In this document: positions 52,890 through 59,679 of the stretch, in pieces
Position numbering within the stretch: the first letter of the stretch is position 1
Layout of the letters: every line of letters starts with the position of its first letter
Source of the DNA: Rhizobium mongolense USDA 1844
GTDB lineage: Bacteria; Pseudomonadota; Alphaproteobacteria; Rhizobiales; Rhizobiaceae
Reading direction: 5' to 3'
DNA: 64,000 bases
NCBI RefSeq assembly: GCF_000419765.1
Contig: NZ_ATTQ01000019.1
Span: forward strand, 1-64,000
Position numbers and translations under genes: made by a program
The notes under the pieces: generated by a model
Seen by the model: only the letters and a program-made list of their open reading frames with translations
Told to the model about the DNA's origin: nothing
Databases searched by the model: none

Positions 52890-53432
52890 ATGGCATTTGA
52901 GATTTTGACACTAGGGGCAATCCCGCAGGGCGAACTAATAAAACTGGCCGAGCGAATGCGTTCAGCAGAAGGCTACATTAGAGCGACCGAAGCGAAGGCG
53001 AACCATCCGATACCCGATATGGTTATCGGGGTTTCAATCTTCATGGACTTGAGCGCGAGACGCCGCTATGCCCACGCGGGTTCCATGCGGATGCCCAGCT
53101 ACGAATATCACGCTGATCAATACGAACGCCTTTCTCAAAGTGGCTACGCGTTGCAGATTGCACTCACACCGAAAGCCAAGCACGACTTGAACGGCCGGAG
53201 TGACGCGCTCGTGTTCAAGGCGCTTGATTTCTCGGGCAGACAGGCAAATGTCTGCGCGTTCTCATTCCGGTTAACCGCTCCACATGGATCACCGTCGCCT
53301 ATCGGGACATGGGCAATGCAAGGTCTATGGTTCGAGAGCAATCAGGACTACATGCTGTGGCAACTGAGTATGCCAAAGGCTTTTCCTGATCCGAATTTCG
53401 GTCAGACGCGTTCAATCTGGCAAAGTAACTGA
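52890..53432 (+). CDS. Unknown phage-region protein
   Basis: 180 residues, starting MAFEILTLGAIPQGELIKLA. No family recognised. Soluble, slightly basic. Followed 52 bp later by a small membrane protein on the same strand. Confidence 0.55.
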   Translation: MAFEILTLGAIPQGELIKLAERMRSAEGYIRATEAKANHPIPDMVIGVSIFMDLSARRRYAHAGSMRMPSYEYHADQYERLSQSGYALQIALTPKAKHDLNGRSDALVFKALDFSGRQANVCAFSFRLTAPHGSPSPIGTWAMQGLWFESNQDYMLWQLSMPKAFPDPNFGQTRSIWQSN

Positions 53433-53484
53433 AACAGCATTGCATTGAAGTCACTCGATCAATTCAAGAAAATAGGTTCGGAAA

Positions 53485-53925
53485 ATGGCATCTATATTTG
53501 AAAATGTCGGACACGTCTGGATGGGGCTTTGCGTGTTCGGGGCAGCGGTGGCAGGATACTCCGGATACCGAATGGACGAGATTAACGACAAGCGGTGGCA
53601 GGCTACGATGGCGTTTGAAAGTAGCGTGGCTCAAGACGCACTTGTGAAGGAGTTTTTCGACAAGCAGTGGCGAGAACTCGTGGAAACGCAGCGAAACGCC
53701 GAGAAAAGCACGCTTATGGCCGCGACTATAACTTGGGGGAATGATTTCAAAGACAAATTAGAAGCACGGGTGAGCAATGATGACGAACGCCAGAAGATGG
53801 AAAAAGTCTTAGGCGAACCCCACAACACCTGGCTGACTTCGATGGGGATGATCGGGGGAGGTATTTTCATTTTAGGCGGGTTCTTCGGATGGTATAAGAA
53901 AGAGCATCCGAATGGACGTTTTTGA
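53485..53925 (+). CDS. Small two-TM protein, unknown
   Basis: 146 residues with an N-terminal TM (about 12-28, LCVFGAAVAGYSGYR) and a C-terminal TM (about 115-136, SMGMIGGGIFILGGFFGW), separated by a charged helical region. No family recognised. It could be an exclusion or signalling membrane protein, but nothing specific supports that. Confidence 0.55.
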   Translation: MASIFENVGHVWMGLCVFGAAVAGYSGYRMDEINDKRWQATMAFESSVAQDALVKEFFDKQWRELVETQRNAEKSTLMAATITWGNDFKDKLEARVSNDDERQKMEKVLGEPHNTWLTSMGMIGGGIFILGGFFGWYKKEHPNGRF

Positions 53926-53927
53926 TC

Positions 53928-54494
53928 CTACTCATCGGGGGGTTCATTATCGGGATTGAAGAAGCCCTCTTCGATCAGGAAGACTTTCCACTGATCGGCC
54001 ATCTCCTCAAAGACCTCGATGATTGGCGATTTCTTATCGTTGTGGATGATGTAGGCGTATGCGGCGACTTCCGGCTTTAACCGGACACCAGCGCCAGTCA
54101 CCATGTTGGGCATTCGAGGTCCATGAGTTACCTCGACATGTTTGACGCTGTTGGCGATCTGCCGACAGAATTCCAGCCTTGGGAGGCGACCTTTATTCTT
54201 CTTGCCAAACCCCTTCATGATGCCCTTTTTTGGATTTCCCTCCGCATCGAGCCGATTTTTACCCGTCAAGCGGAAGTGGCGGGCGTCGTCGCTGAAATGC
54301 AGCACCCAATCAACGATATGGTTGGCTGTGACAGCGCAATCAAAAGCGGCGTATCGGACATTCGCGGATGCCACGCTTGATCGCAGGCGTTCGATATCGA
54401 AAAGCAATTTCTTGTAGAGGTCATATGGGGTTTTGAGCCCAAAGGTTTTCGTTTTGGGTTTCAAGCGAGATTGCCTATCAGTGTCTGAGGCCAT
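53928..54494 (-). CDS. Unknown protein with HEPN-like helical pattern
   Basis: About 188 residues from MASDTDRQSRLKPKTKTFGL (GGGA upstream; frame opens at 54563 without SD). Predominantly helical, with NHIVDWVLHF and LEFCRQIANSVKHVEV segments that resemble HEPN-type helices. No R-x4-6-H catalytic motif is certain. It follows the 54514-54933 gene by 19 bp and may be its partner. Confidence 0.5.
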   Translation of the reverse strand: MASDTDRQSRLKPKTKTFGLKTPYDLYKKLLFDIERLRSSVASANVRYAAFDCAVTANHIVDWVLHFSDDARHFRLTGKNRLDAEGNPKKGIMKGFGKKNKGRLPRLEFCRQIANSVKHVEVTHGPRMPNMVTGAGVRLKPEVAAYAYIIHNDKKSPIIEVFEEMADQWKVFLIEEGFFNPDNEPPDE

Positions 54495-54513
54495 GAAAAG
54501 TTCCCAAATCGTA

Positions 54514-54933
54514 TCAATTGGTTTCTGCGAGTAGATTTCGAAACTTTTGGGCGGTTTCCTCATCCGGCATAATCACCGATGCAATTGCGTTCTGCTGTGC
54601 ATCGAACGCCAACATACAGTGATCAATTAGCACACGAGCTATACGCATGGAATCGCGGTCTGGTGCGAACACCATTGCAAGTTTGCCCTGATACATACGG
54701 CTGATTGCCTCACGCACCATCGCCTTATGGAGTTCTAACTCCTGTTGCTCTTTGAACTGAGCGATCTGGGCATTGTCCATGCCCGAATCTTTGATGGCGA
54801 CCTCGAATGATTTTTGGAGCACCTCGACCGGCATTGTGTCTTGTGCGGCAAAGAATTCTGCGCACGTCTTGTGAACAAAATCATATGGAACCCTGACCGA
54901 CACGGTCGGGATACGAAAGGCTTCCTCAGTCAT
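54514..54933 (-). CDS. Unknown phage-region protein
   Basis: 139 residues, helical (MPVEVLQKSFEVAIKDSGMDNAQIAQF). A good SD (GGAG, 5 nt). No family recognised. It is first in a two-gene leftward unit. Confidence 0.6.
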   Translation of the reverse strand: MTEEAFRIPTVSVRVPYDFVHKTCAEFFAAQDTMPVEVLQKSFEVAIKDSGMDNAQIAQFKEQQELELHKAMVREAISRMYQGKLAMVFAPDRDSMRIARVLIDHCMLAFDAQQNAIASVIMPDEETAQKFRNLLAETN

Positions 54934-55115
54934 ATAATCTCCTTGCCCAATGGCTCTCGCTGTATGGAAAGTTGTAAAATCATATCAAATAGTAGCGCAA
55001 CATATAAAGGTTTTTGTAAGCGAAGCAGGGGGGCCAAAGAGCGTGCCCGCCCCACAAAGAGCCCTTCCCTGTCCGAAGCAGTCAACGGCACCAATGGAGG
55101 CTCATCCGCTAGCAT

Positions 55116-55132
55116 CAGCACGAATAATGCTG
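55116..55132. repeat. 17-bp prophage repeat, copy 5
   Basis: Exact copy in a non-coding stretch; the only one far from any gene end. Confidence 0.9.
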
Positions 55133-55312
55133 CGCACTACGCCGTATCCGTCGGCTATTCCTTGGCTGCTTCCCGGCGCCCTATGATGTACAGTCAGCAA
55201 GACGCATTGACGTATCGTCCGCACGCGGTATGCCGTTGCAGCACACGTAGCGCAGAACACCAGCAACGCAGCGGACGGACCTCCTAAGGACTCTCTGACA
55301 CAGGACATGGCA

Positions 55313-55340
55313 AAGCCCTGACCGTTTTCGATCAGGGCTT
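55313..55340 (-). terminator. Stem-loop terminator after the 55371-55748 gene
   Basis: AAGCCCTGA / TCAGGGCTT, 9-bp stem with a 10-nt loop, placed 30 bp past the leftward stop. A short T-run (TTT) follows on the minus strand. Confidence 0.65.
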
Positions 55341-55370
55341 CCGATCACTTGCGCAAGTAATCGCTGCTGC

Positions 55371-55748
55371 TTACTTTGCCTTTGCACGACCCTTTTTCAG
55401 CCGCTCCGAACGTTCCAGGCTATGCAGGGCAATCGCGTCCTGCAGTTTCTTGTCCGCTTGGATGGCCTCCTTTGCCGCGTTCAGCACGACCACCACCGCG
55501 TCCAGGTCGGCAGCACGGAAGAGTTTCGAACCGGCGATCTCGAAAGCATTGCGACCGATGCGCACCACGTAGCCCTGTGCGTCCTTGCGGAACCACAGCG
55601 ACCGAGTGTTGATCTGCTTGCCGTCCTTGACTTCGCCAGCAAGTTTAATCTGCGCGGCCAGTTTGCCGTAGAAAATATCCAGCGGGCTCTGCCCAACGAT
55701 AACACCAGTCGTTGCAGCTGCCTTGAGGAGTTCGATTGCATTTGCCAT
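55371..55748 (-). CDS. Unknown phage-region protein
   Basis: 125 residues (MANAIELLKAAATTGVIVGQ), with AGGA 8 nt before the ATG at 55748; the frame extends to 55799. The middle (SLWFRKDAQGYVVRIGRNAFEI) is beta-like; the end is very basic. Function unknown. Confidence 0.55.
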   Translation of the reverse strand: MANAIELLKAAATTGVIVGQSPLDIFYGKLAAQIKLAGEVKDGKQINTRSLWFRKDAQGYVVRIGRNAFEIAGSKLFRAADLDAVVVVLNAAKEAIQADKKLQDAIALHSLERSERLKKGRAKAK

Positions 55749-55813
55749 TTGCTTAGTCCTTTGCACCAGCAGCACCATTGCTGCCGTGCTTCCGTCCAAT
55801 AGCCGTTGGCAAT

Positions 55814-56575
55814 TCAGGGCAACCGAAGACTACTCTGAGTTGAGCACTCTTTTTCCGCTAAACGCTCAAGCAAGCGGGTGACTTGATTGCTGTGCCATTT
55901 TCCGCCCTTAATGGTTTCGTAGCCGCGTTGATTGAGTTCCTTAGCAATTGCTGCTGGTGTCGTTATACCCCCGGCATTGAGGCATTGGACAAACCCACGC
56001 ATAGTTTCGGCATGGGCTTGCGCTTGTTCTGCTCGGACTGCATTGGTTCCCCATGCGTCACCACGTTCGCGTTTTGCAGCAATTGCCTCTTTCGTCCGCT
56101 TGCTGATCATTTCCCGTTCTTTCTCAGCTACAGCCGCCATTATGTGGAACTGGAAGTTATCCGCATTGGGCATGTCGCAGGCTTTGATCGGCACATTCTG
56201 CTTTAGCAGTCCTGAGATAAAGTGAACGTCGCGTGAGAGGCGGTCGAGTTTCGCAATCACCAAAGTAGCACCGGCTTGTTCTGCCGCATTGAGTGCCAGC
56301 CGGAGTTGAGGACGATCATCGCGCTTGCCGGATTCCACCTCTGTGAACTCCGCGACAATCGGATTGCCTCTGGTAAATCCCGCAACAGCAGCGCGTTGGG
56401 CTTCTAAGCCTAATCCGCTTTGTCCCTGCATCTGCGTGGATACACGATAATACGCGACATAACTTGTAGGTTGCACTGGTTGTAACTCCGTCGGAACAAT
56501 GAAAGGGCGTTCACTGTTCCTGCTGCCGAAAAACTTAAAGGGCGAGTGAAAGGATTGCTCGCCCTTTGATTGCAA
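55814..56575 (-). CDS. Small serine recombinase (resolvase/invertase type)
   Basis: 253 residues or somewhat fewer. The resolvase domain is clear: YVAYYRVSTQMQGQSGLGLEAQR with the nucleophilic serine, AKLDRLSRD, and the helix region EKEREMISKRTKEAIAAKRERG. It ends in a small recombinase-like DNA-binding part (AIAKELNQRGYETIKGGKWHSNQV). The start is uncertain: the frame opens at TTG 56575, with no good SD and no ATG near the usual start. Role unknown: invertase, resolvase or an independent insertion. It is the second serine recombinase of the element. Confidence 0.85.
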   Translation of the reverse strand: MQSKGEQSFHSPFKFFGSRNSERPFIVPTELQPVQPTSYVAYYRVSTQMQGQSGLGLEAQRAAVAGFTRGNPIVAEFTEVESGKRDDRPQLRLALNAAEQAGATLVIAKLDRLSRDVHFISGLLKQNVPIKACDMPNADNFQFHIMAAVAEKEREMISKRTKEAIAAKRERGDAWGTNAVRAEQAQAHAETMRGFVQCLNAGGITTPAAIAKELNQRGYETIKGGKWHSNQVTRLLERLAEKECSTQSSLRLP

Positions 56576-56718
56576 TGGAGTAAAATGTCTGACCCTCAGT
56601 TTTTAGGGGTTTTGTGTGGAAATATCGTGGGAATGGCAATGCGATGCGAGTGGATGTGTTGATTACCGCTAGCGTGCTGATCCGCTACTGATCCCTGACC
56701 GTTCTTCAAGCGTCCATC

Positions 56719-56754
56719 TTGTTTGCGTTCGCAGTCTGTTCTATTTTTGTTGGA
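56719..56754 (+). promoter_or_regulatory. SOS-type promoter with LexA box in the spacer (copy 1)
   Basis: TTGTTT (56719-56724), 17-bp spacer, TATTTT (56742-56747). The spacer contains GTTC-N7-GTTC (56727-56741), the alphaproteobacterial LexA box. The ATG at 56754 is 6 bp after the -10, where transcription would start, predicting a leaderless mRNA. Confidence 0.7.
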
Positions 56755-56963
56755 TGACACGGACAGATGTTGAAACCGCACTCATGCAGCAACTACGGGC
56801 AAAAGGCTGCACACGGGATAAGCCTATCAATCTGTTGGATGTCGGGCCTGATCTGGTTGCAGCGGGTTATTCACAGGATGAAATCGTGAATGCGATGTAC
56901 TCGCTAATCGGTGCAGGTAAAATCGAGTACGTTACTGGCAATCGCGTTCGATTCACACTTTAG
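56754..56963 (+). CDS. Small winged-helix-like protein, SOS-controlled
   Basis: 69 residues (MTRTDVETALMQQLRAKG ... IVNAMYSLIGAGKIEYVTGNRVRF). The C-terminal half has a winged-helix-like pattern of helix, hydrophobic step, then a beta wing (IEYVTGNRVRF). No SD precedes it, consistent with a leaderless start. It is 6 bp before the HNH gene, so the pair forms an operon. It could be a small regulator, such as an antirepressor or excision factor, but this is inference. Confidence 0.55.
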   Translation: MTRTDVETALMQQLRAKGCTRDKPINLLDVGPDLVAAGYSQDEIVNAMYSLIGAGKIEYVTGNRVRFTL

Positions 56964-56969
56964 GGTTTT

Positions 56970-57737
56970 ATGACTGCTACCGTTCCTTTGACTGCTACTC
57001 AGCGGCTACTCGCCAAGCAACCCTATTGCATCTATTGCGGCGGAACTACTCTCGCCACTACTCGCGAACATATCCCCTCTCGTGTCATTTTCGACGCCAA
57101 GCATCGGCCAAAGGGACTTGAGTTCTCCGCTTGCGAGCCCTGTAATTCAGCTACACGTAAAGCCGAAACTGTCATCGCTATGTTGTCGCGGGTTTTTCCT
57201 GATCGATCCGTTCGGTCAAACAAATCGGAAATGAGGAAACTCGCTGATGCCGCTTTCCGCAATCATCCAGGTCTAGCCGATGAGATGCACTTGGATCAGG
57301 TTGCCGGTCTACAACGACTAGGAGAAAGGGCAAAGAATCTCCCTACGTGGAACTTCCTAAACGTAAATGGTCCTATCTGCCGGGGTTCGCTCGATCAGTT
57401 CGGTGTGAAACTCGGCCTGTCCCTCCATTATGAGGCGACAAAGCAGATCGTGCCGGTTGGTGGTGCAGTCCTGTTGAACCACTACAGCAACGTCGACGCC
57501 TTTACCGGGGAGATACCACCCGACTTGCTTGGATTGTTTGGCGAAGGCACCACCCTCAAACAGGGACGACTCGAAGTCAGCAAACAATTTCGATATTCCA
57601 GTTTATGGGCCGAAGACACCCTCAACATCAGTATGCATTTGGCGGTCTTCCGTGAATCCTTCGGCACGCTGATGATCGTCGCCCATGACGCCAACCATCT
57701 GCCGGAGGGCTCGCAGGTGGAAGCCTTTTACATCTAG
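56970..57737 (+). CDS. HNH endonuclease-like protein
   Basis: 255 residues. The N-terminal zinc-finger HNH motif is CIYCGG ... TREHIPS ... FSACEPCNSATRKAE, with two C-x2-C pairs and EH in the middle (about residues 17-65). The remaining 190 residues match no family that I recognise. Being in an SOS-controlled pair, it may act as a damage-induced nuclease of the prophage or a defence/toxin gene. Confidence 0.7.
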   Translation: MTATVPLTATQRLLAKQPYCIYCGGTTLATTREHIPSRVIFDAKHRPKGLEFSACEPCNSATRKAETVIAMLSRVFPDRSVRSNKSEMRKLADAAFRNHPGLADEMHLDQVAGLQRLGERAKNLPTWNFLNVNGPICRGSLDQFGVKLGLSLHYEATKQIVPVGGAVLLNHYSNVDAFTGEIPPDLLGLFGEGTTLKQGRLEVSKQFRYSSLWAEDTLNISMHLAVFRESFGTLMIVAHDANHLPEGSQVEAFYI

Positions 57738-57807
57738 CATGGCTGGTATTGCCACGAATCATGTAGCTATTGCGTACTGCGATTTGAGGGGCATTACCGG
57801 GGAAATC

Positions 57808-58146
57808 ATGAACAAGTATATTGGAATGGCGTTGGCCGCATTTGCGCTGGCTGGCTGCGAAACTACTGAGTCTTCAACTGCCAATTTCGACGTGAAGAGC
57901 CTTCCAGAACGGGCCTTACACACGGCTTGTTTGAAAGCCAAGGTGCAGGAATATTCGCGCGTCGAGGGTTCACCGCTGGAACTCGGACAAATCGCGTCAT
58001 CCGGCTGCAACAGTACCCGTTATGCTCTGTACGATGCCATCGCCAAGCACACGAACAAATACTTCGCTAAGGGTTATATCGGTGCATCTGAAACCGAAGA
58101 CCCCAAAATGGTAGCCGCTGCGATCATCAAGACGCGAGGCCACTAA
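57808..58146 (+). CDS. Small lipoprotein
   Basis: 112 residues, starting MNKYIGMALAAFALAGC: signal peptide and lipobox with C17 as the lipidated residue. GGGG precedes the ATG. The frame extends upstream into the HNH gene without a start. Could be a phage exclusion (moron) lipoprotein or a host protein. Followed by a strong terminator. Confidence 0.6.
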   Translation: MNKYIGMALAAFALAGCETTESSTANFDVKSLPERALHTACLKAKVQEYSRVEGSPLELGQIASSGCNSTRYALYDAIAKHTNKYFAKGYIGASETEDPKMVAAAIIKTRGH

Positions 58147-58158
58147 GGTGAAAACAAA

Positions 58159-58186
58159 AAGCCTCCCAGCGGTAACCGGGAGGCTT
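58159..58186. terminator. Rho-independent terminator after the lipoprotein gene
   Basis: AAGCCTCCC / GGGAGGCTT, 9-bp stem with a 10-nt loop, followed by TCTTGTT. It serves the rightward lipoprotein gene and may also end the leftward 58205-58330 frame. Confidence 0.8.
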
Positions 58187-58204
58187 CTTGTTGGATGCGG
58201 CTTT

Positions 58205-58330
58205 CTAAATGAAGAACCGCGTAAGAAGCGAGATCATTGAGATGACTTTGGGATCGATACCGAACCCGCTGACCATCCGAAGGCTCTCGCCCTTGGTATT
58301 GCGATATTCGAAGGCAACCAGTGCGAACAC
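58205..58330 (-). CDS. 41-residue small protein, unknown
   Basis: Starts with GTG at 58330, AGGAG 6 nt upstream. Sequence begins FALVAFEYRNTKGESLRMV after the start and ends LLTRFFI. A strong terminator lies 18 bp beyond its stop. The rest of the 58190-58616 gap (up to 58616) shows no further convincing gene; a plus-strand frame at 58209-58547 has no SD. Confidence 0.4.
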   Translation of the reverse strand: MFALVAFEYRNTKGESLRMVSGFGIDPKVISMISLLTRFFI

Positions 58331-58640
58331 TCGATGCTCCTCATACTATTGCGAGAGACCCCTTATGGAGACCGTCTCACGCCGGTTAGGCCGACATCCC
58401 GCAAGGATTTCCTCTTTTAACGACCTTGATGAAACCCTTGCGAGGAAACGTCGTGGTCTCTTTTCCGTGGGGTGCCGAAGCACCAAACCTGATGCTGATC
58501 TGGGAATTGCAATTTGTTGTTTCAATAGGAATTACGAAAAATCTTAACGTATACCGAGGAAAAGCCTGTTGGCCCCTGTAAAGGCTCCAAGTACTTCTTA
58601 ACCACTGAACGCTAGCATGGCCGGGGTTGAGGTGACGGGT

Positions 58641-58889
58641 ATGCGCGCAATTCGAGTTCTCGGCTGGCTATGGGGCTTATTGTTCGGGCTCATATTTGCC
58701 CCTTGGCTTGTTGCGCTTACGGGCATTCCCGTTTGGGGCGTATTGCTGATTTGCGCTGCAATCGGCAGATATGTGACCCGCTACGATTTCCAAGAGGACT
58801 TGTTTTATACGCTTTGGGTGTCTCTCGCAGCGGTGTTCGTGATCGCCCTTATCGTAGCGGTCACGATGCTCTTATACGTGACGGGGTGA
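58641..58889 (+). CDS. Small membrane protein, unknown
   Basis: 82 residues from MRAIRVLGWLWGLLFGLIF (GAGGTG, 7 nt upstream; an ATG at 58617 is a second choice). Three hydrophobic stretches, so probably two to three TM helices. No family recognised. It precedes a 31-residue TM frame by 5 bp. Confidence 0.5.
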   Translation: MRAIRVLGWLWGLLFGLIFAPWLVALTGIPVWGVLLICAAIGRYVTRYDFQEDLFYTLWVSLAAVFVIALIVAVTMLLYVTG

Positions 58890-58894
58890 ATCCG

Positions 58895-58990
58895 ATGGAT
58901 GTCTATGGGATGATCAGCGACAGCACGAGCATGATCTCGACCGGGATTATGGCGATTTTGATCGGCTACGTGGTGGTCCGGCTGCTATGA
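58895..58990 (+). CDS. 31-residue single-TM peptide, unknown
   Basis: MDVYGMISDSTSMISTGIMA then a hydrophobic end (ILIGYVVVRLL). GGGGTGA precedes it. It is possibly a lysis- or moron-type micropeptide; no homology can be claimed. Confidence 0.35.
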   Translation: MDVYGMISDSTSMISTGIMAILIGYVVVRLL

Positions 58991-59012
58991 CTGCTTGCTT
59001 TGAAAAGCAAAG

Positions 59013-59035
59013 AAAAGCCGCGTTAAGCGGCTTTT
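59013..59035. terminator. Bidirectional terminator overlapping a stop codon
   Basis: AAAAGCCGC / GCGGCTTTT with a 5-nt loop and a T-run on the plus strand. It ends the rightward 58641-58990 genes and contains the TAA stop of the leftward 59023-59580 gene in its loop-side arm. Confidence 0.8.
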
Positions 59036-59580
59036 TCCATCGTTCTGCCTGTCGAAAACGCGCCAATCACACCGGGCATTTCCACACCTTCCTTGTTCTG
59101 CCACCGGAACTTAACATCCACCGGGATACCGGTCACGTTGGCCAGGAAGTTGATGGTCTTCCACGCGTTGTTTGCGTCGAGACCCTGAACAGACACACCG
59201 GCTTCCTTGATGAACTTGTAGCCGTTGCCCTTCTTCTCGCCCACAACGCTATTGCTGGTGATGCTGGCGTCGATGGCGGCTGGTGTCATCCCGCGCTTTG
59301 CCATCTCTTTGATTAGCACGACAATGATATTGTTCCAGAAGGTATCCGCCGGCTTTAACACTGCGCCCGCGACACTGGCCGAAAGCACAGTCGTATGCCC
59401 AAGATTAGGCGGCAACGAGGGATCAAACGCCTTAAACCCGTCGGTATGAATCTCAGGCTTTGAATCGCTATAGGCGTCTAGTATCCGTATAATGACGCTT
59501 TCGATGGTATCGACAAGCGGTATTGCATGAGCCTGAAGGCGGCTAAAGACTTCATCTGAAAGCGTAATCGCGTGCGGCAT
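59023..59580 (-). CDS. Protein with SeqA/RHH-like N-terminus, unknown function
   Basis: 185 residues. The first 37 residues (ITLSDEVFSRLQAHAIPLVDTIESVIIRILDAY) resemble the ribbon-helix-helix N-terminal domain of SeqA-like proteins. The C-terminal domain (about 90-175) has no match that I recognise. SD GGAGAGG lies within a CTCCGT/ACGGAG hairpin. A TTGACA-type promoter sits about 50 bp upstream. Confidence 0.55.
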   Translation of the reverse strand: MPHAITLSDEVFSRLQAHAIPLVDTIESVIIRILDAYSDSKPEIHTDGFKAFDPSLPPNLGHTTVLSASVAGAVLKPADTFWNNIIVVLIKEMAKRGMTPAAIDASITSNSVVGEKKGNGYKFIKEAGVSVQGLDANNAWKTINFLANVTGIPVDVKFRWQNKEGVEMPGVIGAFSTGRTMEKAA

Positions 59581-59679
59581 CGGGTCCTCTCCGTGGTTGA
59601 CGGAGATACCAATGCATCATTCTTGTGGCTATGTCAACGTATAAGCCGTATGAAACTGTATGCTCCGTAAGCGAGTATA

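Larger units (their letters stand above)
54934..55370. other. Intergenic region with 17-bp repeat and terminator; no convincing gene
   Basis: 437 bp. It contains repeat copy 5 (55116-55132), the stem-loop at 55313-55340, and an AT-rich stretch (54965-55020) that could carry the promoter for the 54933 gene. Short frames exist on both strands but lack SD support. Confidence 0.5.

Noticed and set aside
54930..55121. 63-codon minus-strand frame upstream of the 54933 gene
   Set aside because: No SD, its start lies in the 17-bp repeat, and its end overlaps the next start in another frame.
58209..58547. 112-codon plus-strand frame
   Set aside because: No SD, odd composition, and it overlaps a shorter minus-strand frame with a good SD and terminator.
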